This document shows positions 8,663-16,356 of a stretch of DNA of 64,000 nucleotides, piece after piece. The position numbers and the translations under genes are program-made. Position 1 is the stretch's first letter. Each line of letters begins with the position of its first letter. Under the pieces are notes generated by a model. It was not told the origin of the DNA. It saw only the letters and a list, made by a program, of their open reading frames with translations, and searched no databases. Source of the stretch: JAKZVK01 sp965237575 (GTDB lineage Bacteria > Acidobacteriota > Terriglobia > Bryobacterales > UBA6623). The stretch spans positions 3,968,001-4,032,000 of the forward strand of contig CBDEGI010000004.1 in the NCBI GenBank assembly GCA_965237575.1, written 5' to 3'.

Positions 8663-8881
8663 ATGAAAGATGCTGATGGCGACGGCCCGTGGTGGAAACG
8701 TGCCGCGCCGGCCGCCGATGCAGGTTGGACGCTGAGCGGCAGCATCCTGGGGTGCCTGTTGATCGGGTACTTGGTGGGCGAGTACTTCGAAGCCAAACAG
8801 GCCGGGATCTTGATCGGCCTGTTGGTCGGTATCGTAGTGGGTTTCTATAACCTGGCGAAGATCATGTGGCTCAAGCGATGA
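8663..8881 (+). CDS. atpZ: AtpZ/AtpI-family small membrane subunit of ATP synthase cluster
   Basis: A 72-residue protein with two transmembrane helices joined by a short GEYFEAKQAG loop (first helix about residues 22-39, second 44-65) and a C-terminal positive tail. This matches the AtpZ/AtpI-type 'F0F1-ATPase subunit' family found at the head of ATP synthase operons, where it is thought to help c-ring assembly or Mg2+ entry. It opens a five-gene Fo run. Its stop overlaps the next start as ATGA, which suggests translational coupling. The gene symbol rests on position and topology. Confidence 0.7.
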   Translation: MKDADGDGPWWKRAAPAADAGWTLSGSILGCLLIGYLVGEYFEAKQAGILIGLLVGIVVGFYNLAKIMWLKR

Positions 8882-9159
8882 TGGTCGCGGCGGTTTGTGG
8901 CTTGCTGTGTGGCGCGGCGACGATGGGCATCTCTGAGTTGCTGATTCGCTGGTGGGGAGCCCGGCCAACGCCGGCTTTCTGGAAATTCTCGCTGCTGGGA
9001 GTCGTGGTGAGAACCATCTGGGTACTTGGGGTGTTGGTGCTGGTCCTGACGCTCACGGGGCTTGAGCCTCGCGCTTTTACGATCGCTTTGATGGCGAGCT
9101 ACTTGGCCGCGCAGATCATGGAAGGGATCCGCTATCAGCGGCTGATCGGGACGAAATGA
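8878..9159 (+). CDS. ATP synthase subunit I-like membrane protein
   Basis: About 93 residues with four predicted hydrophobic helices (from MMVAAVCGLLCGAATMG to the C-terminal region ending EGIRYQRLIGTK). The size and topology fit the UncI/AtpI-like family located between atpZ and atpB. I start it at the ATG at 8878, which overlaps the atpZ stop (ATGA), in preference to an in-frame GTG at 8866. Its own stop overlaps the atpB start in the same way. These proteins are assembly aids and not part of the catalytic complex. Sequence conservation is low, so the call depends mostly on context. Confidence 0.65.
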   Translation: MMVAAVCGLLCGAATMGISELLIRWWGARPTPAFWKFSLLGVVVRTIWVLGVLVLVLTLTGLEPRAFTIALMASYLAAQIMEGIRYQRLIGTK

Positions 9160-9968
9160 CGATGTCTTGGCCGTTTGCCTTGTTGGCTGCCGCGGGTGGT
9201 GGCGAACACGGCGGGGAGGAAAGCCTCTCCGACGTGCTGATCCATCACGTCGCCAATCACGACTACCCGTCGCTGGCACAGTGGGGCATCTCCAAGGGCG
9301 TGGTGATGATGCTCCTCGCCGCCGTCTTTCTGATTGTGGTGTTGGGCGTCTTCTTGAGGAAGTCGCGGGTTTCGCGTGGAGCGCCCAAAGGCGTCAGCAA
9401 CCTGCTCGAGTTCCTGGTCGTGTTCATTCGGGACGAGATCGCGATCGCGCACATGGGCCCCAGGTACGGACGCATGTTCGCGCCTTTCTTGCTGACGCTC
9501 TTTTTCTTTATCCTGACCTGCAATCTGCTGGGGTTGTTTCCGGGCGCCTATACGGCTACCAGTAACATCAATGTAACGAGTGCGCTGGCGGCGGTCACCC
9601 TAGTGCTGATCATCGGCACGGGCATCATCGTCCAAGGGCCGATCGGTTACGTCAAACACATGGTTCCGGAGGGCACACCGCTCGCTCTGGCCCCTATGCT
9701 GATCTTTATCGAAACTCTCGGCACGTTGGTCAAGCCCATCGCGCTGACGATTCGTCTTGGCGCCAACATGATGGCGGGTCATATCGTAATCCTCGTCATG
9801 ATCTCGTTCGTCTTTATCTTCCAGAGCATCCTGGTCGGCGTGTTTTTCTCGGTGCCGCTGGCCGTGGCCATGTATCTGCTCGAGATCATCGTCGCCTTGA
9901 TTCAAGCGTACGTATTCACTTTGCTGTCGGCATTATTTATCGGGATGGTCGTCCATTCCTCTCACTAG
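9156..9968 (+). CDS. atpB: F-type ATP synthase subunit a
   Basis: A 270-residue integral membrane protein that forms the proton half-channels of Fo. The conserved helix PIALTIRLGANMMAGH contains the essential Arg (Arg200, equivalent to E. coli Arg210). Other family features are FLLTLFFFILTCNLLGLFPG and the C-terminal IQAYVFTLLSALFIGM helix with its conserved Gln-Ala. The N-terminus is rich in Gly/His/Glu (GGGEHGGEE), as in some Acidobacteria. The ATG at 9156 overlaps the preceding stop. It is followed after 32 bases, including a GGAGGAG ribosome site, by atpE. Confidence 0.97.
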   Translation: MTMSWPFALLAAAGGGEHGGEESLSDVLIHHVANHDYPSLAQWGISKGVVMMLLAAVFLIVVLGVFLRKSRVSRGAPKGVSNLLEFLVVFIRDEIAIAHMGPRYGRMFAPFLLTLFFFILTCNLLGLFPGAYTATSNINVTSALAAVTLVLIIGTGIIVQGPIGYVKHMVPEGTPLALAPMLIFIETLGTLVKPIALTIRLGANMMAGHIVILVMISFVFIFQSILVGVFFSVPLAVAMYLLEIIVALIQAYVFTLLSALFIGMVVHSSH

Positions 9969-10000
9969 ATTCCAAGGAAACTCCGGAGGAGAATTCTCAC

Positions 10001-10330
10001 ATGAAGTTCAACGCAAAACGAGCAGCCGGCCTTATGCTCTTCACCGTGGCCCTGTTGCTAATGTCGCCCAGCGCCGCACTAGCCCAAGACGGTAGCGGGG
10101 GCGAGATGGGCGGCCTGCACTATTTCGGCGCCGCGGTCGGCGGCGGCATTGTGGTCGTCGGCGCCGGCATCGGCATCGGGCGCCTGGCCGCAGCGGCGGC
10201 GGAAGGCATCGCTCGCCAGCCGCAAGCGGCCAAGGACATTCAAGCCGCGGTCCAGTTGCCTCTCTTTCTGTTGGAAGGCGTGGCAGTCATCTCGGTCGTC
10301 GGATGCCTGCTGATCATCCTGATCCATTAA
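10001..10330 (+). CDS. atpE: F-type ATP synthase subunit c with N-terminal signal peptide
   Basis: A 109-residue c-ring subunit. Residues 1-29 look like a cleavable signal peptide (MKFNAKRAAG, hydrophobic core, ALAQD). The mature hairpin then has helix 1 (GAGIGIGRLAAAAAEG), the polar loop RQP (72-74) and helix 2 with the proton-binding carboxylate Glu92 in FLLEGVAV. Where Na+-type rings carry Gln in helix 1 and Ser after the Glu, this protein has Ile and Gly, so proton coupling is inferred. The signal peptide makes it longer than the usual 75-85 residues, but leaders are known on c subunits of several phyla. A clear GGAGGAG ribosome site precedes it. Confidence 0.96.
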   Translation: MKFNAKRAAGLMLFTVALLLMSPSAALAQDGSGGEMGGLHYFGAAVGGGIVVVGAGIGIGRLAAAAAEGIARQPQAAKDIQAAVQLPLFLLEGVAVISVVGCLLIILIH

Positions 10331-10337
10331 GGGCGTG

Positions 10338-10850
10338 ATGGCGGGCGAAAGCGCTTTACTCCGTTTCGAACCCGGGTTGATGATCTGGACGATCATCATC
10401 TTCTTCACCCTTCTGGTCGTGCTGCGCAAGCTCGCCTGGAAGCCGATCCTCGAGGCGCTCGACGAGCGCGAGAAGAAGATAGAAGACGCGCTCCAGCAAG
10501 CCCAAAAGGCGCAAAAGGACACCGAAGGCGTCGTGGCCGAAAACCAGCGCCGCGTGGACGAGGCAATTCAGAAGTCGGAGCAAATCGTCCACCAGGCCCG
10601 CGAGGATGCGGACCATTCACGGCAGCGCATCCTCGACGAAGCCAAAGCCGAGTCGCGCCGTATCGTCGATCAGGGGATGGAGCGGCTCGAAGCTGAGCAG
10701 CGGGCGGCGCTGGTGGAAATTCGCGGCATGGCGGCCGACCTGGCGATCCAGGCCGCGGGCCGACTGATCCAGTCTTCCCTCACCGAGACGCAACAGCGCG
10801 AGGTCGTCGACAAGTTCCTGCGCGAGGTTCCCGACAAAAGCGTCAATTGA
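10338..10850 (+). CDS. atpF: F-type ATP synthase subunit b
   Basis: About 170 residues: one N-terminal transmembrane helix (LMIWTIIIFFTLLVVLRKLAW) followed by a long charged coiled coil (EREKKIEDALQQAQKAQKDT onward), the peripheral stalk that links Fo to F1. I prefer the ATG at 10338 to the GTG at 10335 because the AAGGG just after the atpE stop is better spaced for it. It is the last gene of the Fo run. No atpH/A/G/D/C follows; a repeat array and minus-strand genes come next, so the F1 genes must lie elsewhere. Confidence 0.93.
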   Translation: MAGESALLRFEPGLMIWTIIIFFTLLVVLRKLAWKPILEALDEREKKIEDALQQAQKAQKDTEGVVAENQRRVDEAIQKSEQIVHQAREDADHSRQRILDEAKAESRRIVDQGMERLEAEQRAALVEIRGMAADLAIQAAGRLIQSSLTETQQREVVDKFLREVPDKSVN

Positions 10851-10856
10851 CAGGGT

Positions 10857-11258
10857 GTTAGCGGGCGTGTGGCTCACGGGCCACAGCCGGTACCCACGGT
10901 TGTCCAAACCACGTCGTACGGCAGCGGTTGAACTGACCGTACATGGGTAATACCTGCCCTTGGTAACACCGGTTGTGTCTGCTTTGAAGGTGAGAGCAAA
11001 TCCGCGACAACGGGGTGGACGCAGCGGTCCACCCCTACGCGGTTGGGTTGAAGCTTCCGGCTGGACTAGTTAGCGGGCTTGTGGCTCACGGGCCACAGCC
11101 GGCACCCACGGTTCTCCAAACCATGTCGTACGGCAGTGGTTGACTGACCGGGACGTGGGTAATACCTGCCCTTGGTAACACTGCTTGTGTCTGCTTTGAA
11201 GGTGCGAGCAAATCCGCGGCACCGGGGTGGACGCAGCGGTCCACCCCTACGCGGCTGG
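10857..11258. repeat. Tandem direct repeat, two copies with 212-bp period
   Basis: Copy 1 starts at 10857 and copy 2 at 11069, both with GTTAGCGGGC, then GTGGCTCACGGGCCACAGCC (itself a palindrome, GTGGCTC-ACGG-GCCAC), a CACGGTT block, GGTAATACCTGCCCTTGG, and a GGGGTGGAC palindrome ending CCACCCCTACGCGG. The copies differ at scattered positions, and copy 2 lacks about 18 bases near the end. It fills the gap between atpF and lemA. No gene is present in 10851-11320. Confidence 0.85.
11012..11038. repeat. GTAGGGGYGGAC palindrome, copies 2 and 3 (11012-11038 and 11224-11250)
   Basis: GGGGTGGACGCAG-CGGTCCACCCCTAC, present once in each unit of the 212-bp tandem repeat. Relative to the copy at 2093, C-G pairs have become T-A on both arms, so pairing is preserved. 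Confidence 0.6.
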
Positions 11259-11320
11259 ACTAGCGGTTCACCCGTACAATCCCAAGAGACCCAAGAGAGA
11301 GTGGGCGTGCCGGTCTACCC

Positions 11321-11929
11321 CTACTGTTGCGGTTGTGACTCGGTCGGGTTGAAGTTCACCGCCGGTGGCGCTTGGCGGGCTTCTTCGGTTGTACGGAAGT
11401 AGGCGTCCTCGCGGTCGAAGCCCCCCATCGAGGCGATGAGATTGTTCGGGAAGAGCTGGATGTACGTGTTGTACTGCTGGACGGTCTGGTTGTACTTGCG
11501 CCGCTCGATCGCGATGCGGTTCTCCGTTCCAGCCAGCTCGTCTTGCAGCCGCAGGAAGTTCTGGTTCGACCGTAGCTCGGGATAGCGCTCGACCACCACC
11601 AGCAACCGCGAGAGCGCGCCGCCCAGTTGCTCGTTGGCGGCAATGCGCTGGCCCGGCGTCCGTGCGCCCGCCATGGCCGCGCGCGCGTTGGCGATGTTCG
11701 TGAAAACTTCACGCTCCTGCGCGGCGATACCCTTGACCGTTGCGACCAGATTCGGGATCAGGTCAGCCCGACGTTGAATGACCGTATCCACCTGGGCCCA
11801 AGCACCTTTGATGCCTTCCTGCTGGGTCACCATCACATTGCGTCGGCCGACGAACATGCTGCCGAAGGCGATCGCAACCACGAGAAGCAGCAACACCAAC
11901 ACACCGAGAACGATTAGTACTTTTTTCAA
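11321..11929 (-). CDS. lemA: LemA family membrane protein
   Basis: A 202-residue LemA protein with one N-terminal transmembrane helix (about residues 4-24). The family core follows: QQEGIKGAWAQVDTVIQRRADLIPNLVATVKG, NARAAM, the NQNFLRLQDELAGTENRI segment, and the near C-terminal YNTYIQLFPNNLIASMGGF. LemA proteins are helical envelope proteins of uncertain role, often encoded with a TPM-domain protein, as here. The start is a TTG with GGGAGAAGAGGA upstream. It is the third gene of the minus-strand run after the TPM and nucleotidyltransferase genes (53-base gap). The last 15 residues are polar and Gln/Pro rich. Confidence 0.93.
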   Translation of the reverse strand: MKKVLIVLGVLVLLLLVVAIAFGSMFVGRRNVMVTQQEGIKGAWAQVDTVIQRRADLIPNLVATVKGIAAQEREVFTNIANARAAMAGARTPGQRIAANEQLGGALSRLLVVVERYPELRSNQNFLRLQDELAGTENRIAIERRKYNQTVQQYNTYIQLFPNNLIASMGGFDREDAYFRTTEEARQAPPAVNFNPTESQPQQ

Positions 11930-11982
11930 TCCTCTTCTCCCGTTGTGAATCGATAGACGGCACCTCAGCAGGCTCCTTCGGA

Positions 11983-12693
11983 TTATATCCGGTCGACGTG
12001 CTCGGCGGTCCGCGTGATCTGTGCCAAATAGTCTGCGAAAAGCGGTCGAATCTCGGCATCCGGCAACTTGCGCGCGCCCTCGCGAATGTCGAGCAAGGTT
12101 TCAAACGGCGACGAAGAAGTGTCGAACCGCGAGGCCGCTTGCCGAAAAATCTCGCGCTTCTTGACCGGCGGCTCCGCGCCACTAAGGATCAGCGCATGCC
12201 GGAACAAGGTCGAGAAGGTCGAGAGCGAGTCGACCATGAGGCGGGTCACCTCGCGGTGGTCTTTCTGCAGTGCCAGATAGCGTTCGCGCAGCCGCAGGAG
12301 CATCGACCTCAACTCATGCTCAACTTGGTAGCGATGATGGACCGGCTCCACTTCGATCGACGCCACGACGTCTTCCCCGTGGAGCACGCGATAGGCGACG
12401 CGGATATCACGGAACTCAATCGCAAAGGCGTCGTGGGCGTTCTCGACTTCCTCGGTCGACAGAAAGATCGGGGGCGGCTGCTTGCGCTTGAGCCAGCGAT
12501 CGACCGCCGGATAGGCCTTCTCGAGTTGCGCGGGCCCGATGGTTTCGAGAACACAGAGCACGTTGAGATCGGAAACCTTTTCCTGGTAGTCGCCCGTCAC
12601 CGCCGAGCCGTATAGGACCACGCAGACCAGCTCGTCGCCGAGGTCCTCCCTAAGTTTTCCTACGAGATCGTCGAGTAATTGTTCCTTCGTCAT
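11983..12693 (-). CDS. Nucleotidyltransferase-fold protein
   Basis: 236 residues from an ATG at 12693, four bases after the upstream TPM gene stop, so the two are probably co-translated. The N-terminal half has the Pol-beta-type signature VVLYGSAVTGDYQEKVSDLNVL: the GS motif is followed by a single D-x-N where active enzymes usually have D-x-D/E. The second half is helical (ELRSMLLRLRERYLALQKDH onward) and resembles the four-helix domain that follows stand-alone nucleotidyltransferases. It may transfer a nucleotide to a protein or small molecule, or it may have lost activity. The placement between TPM and lemA genes is the only functional hint. Confidence 0.7.
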   Translation of the reverse strand: MTKEQLLDDLVGKLREDLGDELVCVVLYGSAVTGDYQEKVSDLNVLCVLETIGPAQLEKAYPAVDRWLKRKQPPPIFLSTEEVENAHDAFAIEFRDIRVAYRVLHGEDVVASIEVEPVHHRYQVEHELRSMLLRLRERYLALQKDHREVTRLMVDSLSTFSTLFRHALILSGAEPPVKKREIFRQAASRFDTSSSPFETLLDIREGARKLPDAEIRPLFADYLAQITRTAEHVDRI

Positions 12694-12697
12694 GTGA

Positions 12698-13492
12698 TCA
12701 CCATGAGCCGGAGGCGCCGCCGCCGCCAAAGCCGCCGCCGCTGAAACCGCCGAACCCTCCGCTGCTGAAGCCCCCGCCGGAACCGCCGCGGGAGCCGAAG
12801 CCGCCCCCTAATCCGCCGAGGCTGCCGAGCATCCAAGCGGTGGTCAAGGCGCCACCGTGCCAGCCGCCCATGCGACGGCGCCGAGGCATCAACAGCAACG
12901 GAAGGATGAACAGTAGCGGCCACCAGCTTCGCCGCCGGGAACTGCGCGCGCGGCCGGGCGCGGCTTGCGGCATGCCGGTAAGGGTGACGCCCGCGTCCTG
13001 AGCGACGATCTGCGCCAGTTGCACCATGGCGACGGCCACGGCGCCGTTGTAGTCCCCCGCGCGCAGGGCGGGGGTCATCATCTCGCGGATCTCGCCGGCG
13101 CGTCCGTCGGGGATGATGGGTTCGAGGCCGTAGCCGATCTCAATGCGCAGGCGACGATCGTCGACGGCGAGCAGCACCAGGGCCCCACGGTCTTCCTGGT
13201 CGCCGACGCCCCAACTCTCGGCCAGCAGGTTGGCGTAGTTCTCAACGCTGTCGCCTTCGAGCGACGGGACGATCGCCACCGCGATCTCGGCGCCCGTCTT
13301 CTGTTTCAGCTCGAGCGCGAGGGCTTCGAGTTGGCTCTTGGTCTGCTGGTTGAGCACGCCGGCGAAGTCGTTGACGTAACCGGTAGGCTTGAGGTCGGGC
13401 GCTTGCGCGTGCGCCGCGAGACCGACGAGCAGCAAAAGCGCGAGGAGAAAAGCGCAGGACTTAGAAGACCCGTGGGAGAGGAACGATATCAA
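12698..13492 (-). CDS. TPM-domain membrane protein (YgcG family) with Gly-rich tail
   Basis: About 264 residues. A signal peptide (CAFLLALLLLVGLAAHAQ) is followed by a TPM domain (GYVNDFAGVLNQQTKSQLEA, TGAEIAVAIVPSLEG, the ESWGVGDQEDRGALVLLAVD stretch and IEIGYGLEPIIPDG), then one transmembrane segment (WWPLLFILPLLLM) flanked by Arg clusters, and a C-terminal run of Gly/Ser/Phe ending GGGGASGSW. The low-complexity tail is typical of this family. I place the start at a TTG at 13492 because a signal peptide follows it; upstream codons lack one. TPM proteins act in membrane or photosystem maintenance; their bacterial role is unsettled. It is first in a tpm - nucleotidyltransferase - lemA operon. 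Confidence 0.85.
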   Translation of the reverse strand: MISFLSHGSSKSCAFLLALLLLVGLAAHAQAPDLKPTGYVNDFAGVLNQQTKSQLEALALELKQKTGAEIAVAIVPSLEGDSVENYANLLAESWGVGDQEDRGALVLLAVDDRRLRIEIGYGLEPIIPDGRAGEIREMMTPALRAGDYNGAVAVAMVQLAQIVAQDAGVTLTGMPQAAPGRARSSRRRSWWPLLFILPLLLMPRRRRMGGWHGGALTTAWMLGSLGGLGGGFGSRGGSGGGFSSGGFGGFSGGGFGGGGASGSW

Positions 13493-13727
13493 GCCATCAC
13501 AATAGCATCGGCTCCGGAGCGTTCCCGGCGTGAGGCCTCGATAAGCGGGCGGCAGGTTGCGTCGTCCGGCCCCAAGACGCTCATGTGACCAAGCCAGCGG
13601 GGGGCCTTGGTATGCCAAGGCCCTCGATCACGAACATCGCCAGGCCCGACTTTGCCGCCACCCGCTCAGGCCTCCTGCCACAGGGGTTTCGATACTCAGG
13701 GTTATTCCTGACGGCTTCCCAGGACGT

Positions 13728-14918
13728 CTACTTTTCCGCTAACTCCACAGCCCGGATACTCTTGAAGTCGAGGTTGGTGGTCGGGTCGTGGGCTTGCAGG
13801 CTGAAGACGCCCGGAACCAGCCGAGCCTGACGGCGGGCGTTGCTACCCACCGGGCGCGTGTCTTCCCAGTCGCTGGTTTGGATGCCGTTGATCCACACGG
13901 CCATGTGACGGCCATAGGCGACCACAGTCTTGTGGAAGAACTCGCCGTCGTTGGGAATCACTCGGCGCGCCGGGACGTAAAAGTACAGGCCGCCCGTGCC
14001 GAAGTCGTGAGGCTTGGTGCGGTCGCCGTCCGTGAACTCGTTGCGGATCTGAGACTCGTAGCCGCTCCAGAAGACCCCCGGCTCACCGCGTAGAAAGACG
14101 CCGCTGTTGGGATGGTGATCCGTGCTGGGCGGGTTGGTCTTGATGGCGAGCTGTAGCACGAAGTTCTGGAAGGCCTTCTCGGTCTCGAGCTGCCCGGCAC
14201 CCTTTTCAACGTGTAGGGTCCCCTCGCGCACCGACCATTCGTGCACATCGTCGCGATTCGGCCGGTCGACCTTTTGCCAACCCGTGAGGTCTTCGCCGTT
14301 GAAGAGCGGGCTTAGCCCCAGGGGTTTCAGCTTGATGTTGCGGAACTCGATGGGTTTGTCTTCGTTGTACTGCAATCCAATCACCCCCGTCGGGTGGGAT
14401 GAGTCGTTGACGTCGAGCAGTTCGCGGCCGTTGAGTCGGACAACGATGCGGTCGCCGACCGCGCGTACGTCGTAACGGTTCCAGTTATTGCCGATGAACT
14501 GCGCCGGCTGGGCTTTGGCATAGAAGACCAGGCTGCCGGTGTTGTAGCCGTGGTCGAGACGGTTGGCGATCTGGAGTTCGTAGCCGGTTTCGTGCGCCGG
14601 GCCGCTGCGTGCCGATCGGAGGAAGACGCCGCTGTTGCCGTCGGCGGCCGTGCGGAATTCCAGGCTCAGCTCGAAGTCGCCGAACATGCTGGTCGTGCCC
14701 AGCCAGCCCACGCCGCCGCCATCGGAGCTGAGAACGCCGTCTTTAACCTTCCACCGGGCGTCCCCGTGCCATTCCCAGCCATATTCGGTCTCGCCGTCCC
14801 AAAGTAGAATCCAGCCTTGTTCGATCTCTTCGGGGGTAAGCACGTTTTGGGCCGCGGCTAACGGGACGAAGGTGATGGAGGAAAGAATGATCGCGTAGAA
14901 GAGAGTTTTCATGATCAT
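13728..14918 (-). CDS. Secreted protein with two tandem DUF1080 (3-keto-disaccharide hydrolase) domains
   Basis: 396 residues with a signal peptide ending near PLAAAQ. Domain 1 (about 30-200) reads from ILLWDGETEYGWEW through GDFELSLEFRTAADGNSGVFLRS to IEFRNIKLKPL. Domain 2 (about 205-396) repeats the pattern: LFNGEDLTGWQKVD, FQNFVLQLAIKT, NSGVFLRGEPG and VWINGIQTSDW. DUF1080 is a concanavalin-like jelly roll; characterised members hydrolyse 3-keto-glycosides. It is the last gene of a minus-strand run after the sugar-isomerase-like and Nramp-like genes, 58 bases from the latter, which supports a carbohydrate role. A second, single-domain DUF1080 protein lies at 51252. Confidence 0.9.
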   Translation of the reverse strand: MIMKTLFYAIILSSITFVPLAAAQNVLTPEEIEQGWILLWDGETEYGWEWHGDARWKVKDGVLSSDGGGVGWLGTTSMFGDFELSLEFRTAADGNSGVFLRSARSGPAHETGYELQIANRLDHGYNTGSLVFYAKAQPAQFIGNNWNRYDVRAVGDRIVVRLNGRELLDVNDSSHPTGVIGLQYNEDKPIEFRNIKLKPLGLSPLFNGEDLTGWQKVDRPNRDDVHEWSVREGTLHVEKGAGQLETEKAFQNFVLQLAIKTNPPSTDHHPNSGVFLRGEPGVFWSGYESQIRNEFTDGDRTKPHDFGTGGLYFYVPARRVIPNDGEFFHKTVVAYGRHMAVWINGIQTSDWEDTRPVGSNARRQARLVPGVFSLQAHDPTTNLDFKSIRAVELAEK

Positions 14919-14976
14919 GTACCCGATGCGTTTGCGGCGGTGGAGGGGACAGCAGGTCGCACCTCGACGGCTTCGG

Positions 14977-16341
14977 TCAGTGGCCCGCCCCTTGGAACAG
15001 CGAATATCCCATCATGACCGCCATGACGACCGCCGAGACCCACAGAGCCAGCGTGAGCCAACCCTTGGGTAGGATCTGCTTCGGCATGTGGCGGTGCCGC
15101 AGATACACCGCGACGAACCCGATCACCGGCAGCATCACCGCTTGGGCCACACCGCCGATCTTCACCATCGTCACCGGCTCCTGCAAGAACGCGAAATACA
15201 TCACGGGGACGAAAAGCAGCACCACCACGAAGATGCGGGTGAACTTGAGCCTTGTCTCATAATCCCGTTTGTCGTAGAAGCCGAGCATTGCGACGAAGTC
15301 GGCGAACATCCGGCAGTGCGCCGCGGTGGAAGCGAAGACAGTCGAATAGAAGACGGCAAAAGCCCCGACCAGGAACAGATAGAGCGACCATTCGCCTAGC
15401 GTTTCCGTGTACATGCTGGAGAGCACTTTGACCATGTCGCTGCCTTGGGGAAGCAGTCCCATGCCGTTCAAAATGCCCGCGCCCAGCAGGTAGAAGGCGA
15501 TCGTGGCGAAGGTGTAGATGACCATCGAGTTGACGACATCGACGCCCATCACCTTGACCCACCCGAAGGCCCGTCTCTGCCAGGCGGGTGTGTCTTCCCT
15601 GCGGCCGGTGTAGCGCGCGTATCCCTTCTCGATGCACCAGTAGGGGTACATGACCAGCTCGGTTGCGCCCACGCCGGTAATGCCGAACGTCGCCACGGCG
15701 GTTACGAAGCCCCCTTGCGGCATGTGGAACATCAGTCCGTCGGCGACACTCGCCCACGAGAAGAACTCCGGCCGCTTGAGTAACAGAAACGCGCAACTCA
15801 CCGTCAGGATCGTGAAGCTGACTACCAGCCCCATCGCCACCCTCTCGACCATGCTGTAGCGCCCCACGATCAGCACGACCGCCGTCAGCGAAGCCACGGC
15901 AACTACCCACACTTGCACCGGCACACCGGGCATCATGCCGTGAAGAATCTCCGAGATGCCGCCCAGCATTCCACCCGTTTGCATCATCGTCATCACGACC
16001 ATGACGACCCACAGCCACACAACCCACGCCACCTTCCACCGCGGGCCCGGCACTCGGTCGAACGCTTCGAGGGTCGTCTCGCCGGTACCGATGGCGTACC
16101 GGCCCAACTCGTTCTGCACGGCGATCTTGATGAAGCAACTGACGATGATCAGCCACAACAGCGTGTAGCCGTTCTCGGCCCCCAGCACGGTGGTGGCGAT
16201 CAGTTCGCCGGAGCCGACAATCGAGCTGGCGAGAATCAGCCCCGGGCCGATCAGCCGGAACATCGCCGTGAAGTTGGTCGGTGCTTCCCTGACGTCTTCC
16301 GCGCGAAGTTGGTAGGGATCTCTTGCTTCGATGTCGGCCAT
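14977..16341 (-). CDS. Nramp-family transporter homologue lacking the metal-binding motifs
   Basis: A 454-residue protein with about 11 hydrophobic helices that aligns by order and spacing with the Nramp (SLC11) family. In true Mn/Fe transporters helix 1 contains DPGN and helix 6 contains MPH. Here helix 1 reads GPGLILASSIVGSGELIATT and the helix 6 region reads GITGVGATELVMYPYW, so the usual metal ligands are absent. A different substrate, or a different ion, is therefore likely. It lies 15 bases after the sugar-isomerase-like gene and 58 bases before the DUF1080 gene, so it is probably in one operon with them. Import of a sugar-linked compound is only a guess from context. Confidence 0.85.
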   Translation of the reverse strand: MADIEARDPYQLRAEDVREAPTNFTAMFRLIGPGLILASSIVGSGELIATTVLGAENGYTLLWLIIVSCFIKIAVQNELGRYAIGTGETTLEAFDRVPGPRWKVAWVVWLWVVMVVMTMMQTGGMLGGISEILHGMMPGVPVQVWVVAVASLTAVVLIVGRYSMVERVAMGLVVSFTILTVSCAFLLLKRPEFFSWASVADGLMFHMPQGGFVTAVATFGITGVGATELVMYPYWCIEKGYARYTGRREDTPAWQRRAFGWVKVMGVDVVNSMVIYTFATIAFYLLGAGILNGMGLLPQGSDMVKVLSSMYTETLGEWSLYLFLVGAFAVFYSTVFASTAAHCRMFADFVAMLGFYDKRDYETRLKFTRIFVVVLLFVPVMYFAFLQEPVTMVKIGGVAQAVMLPVIGFVAVYLRHRHMPKQILPKGWLTLALWVSAVVMAVMMGYSLFQGAGH

Positions 16342-16356
16342 GGGCGATTCCGCAGC

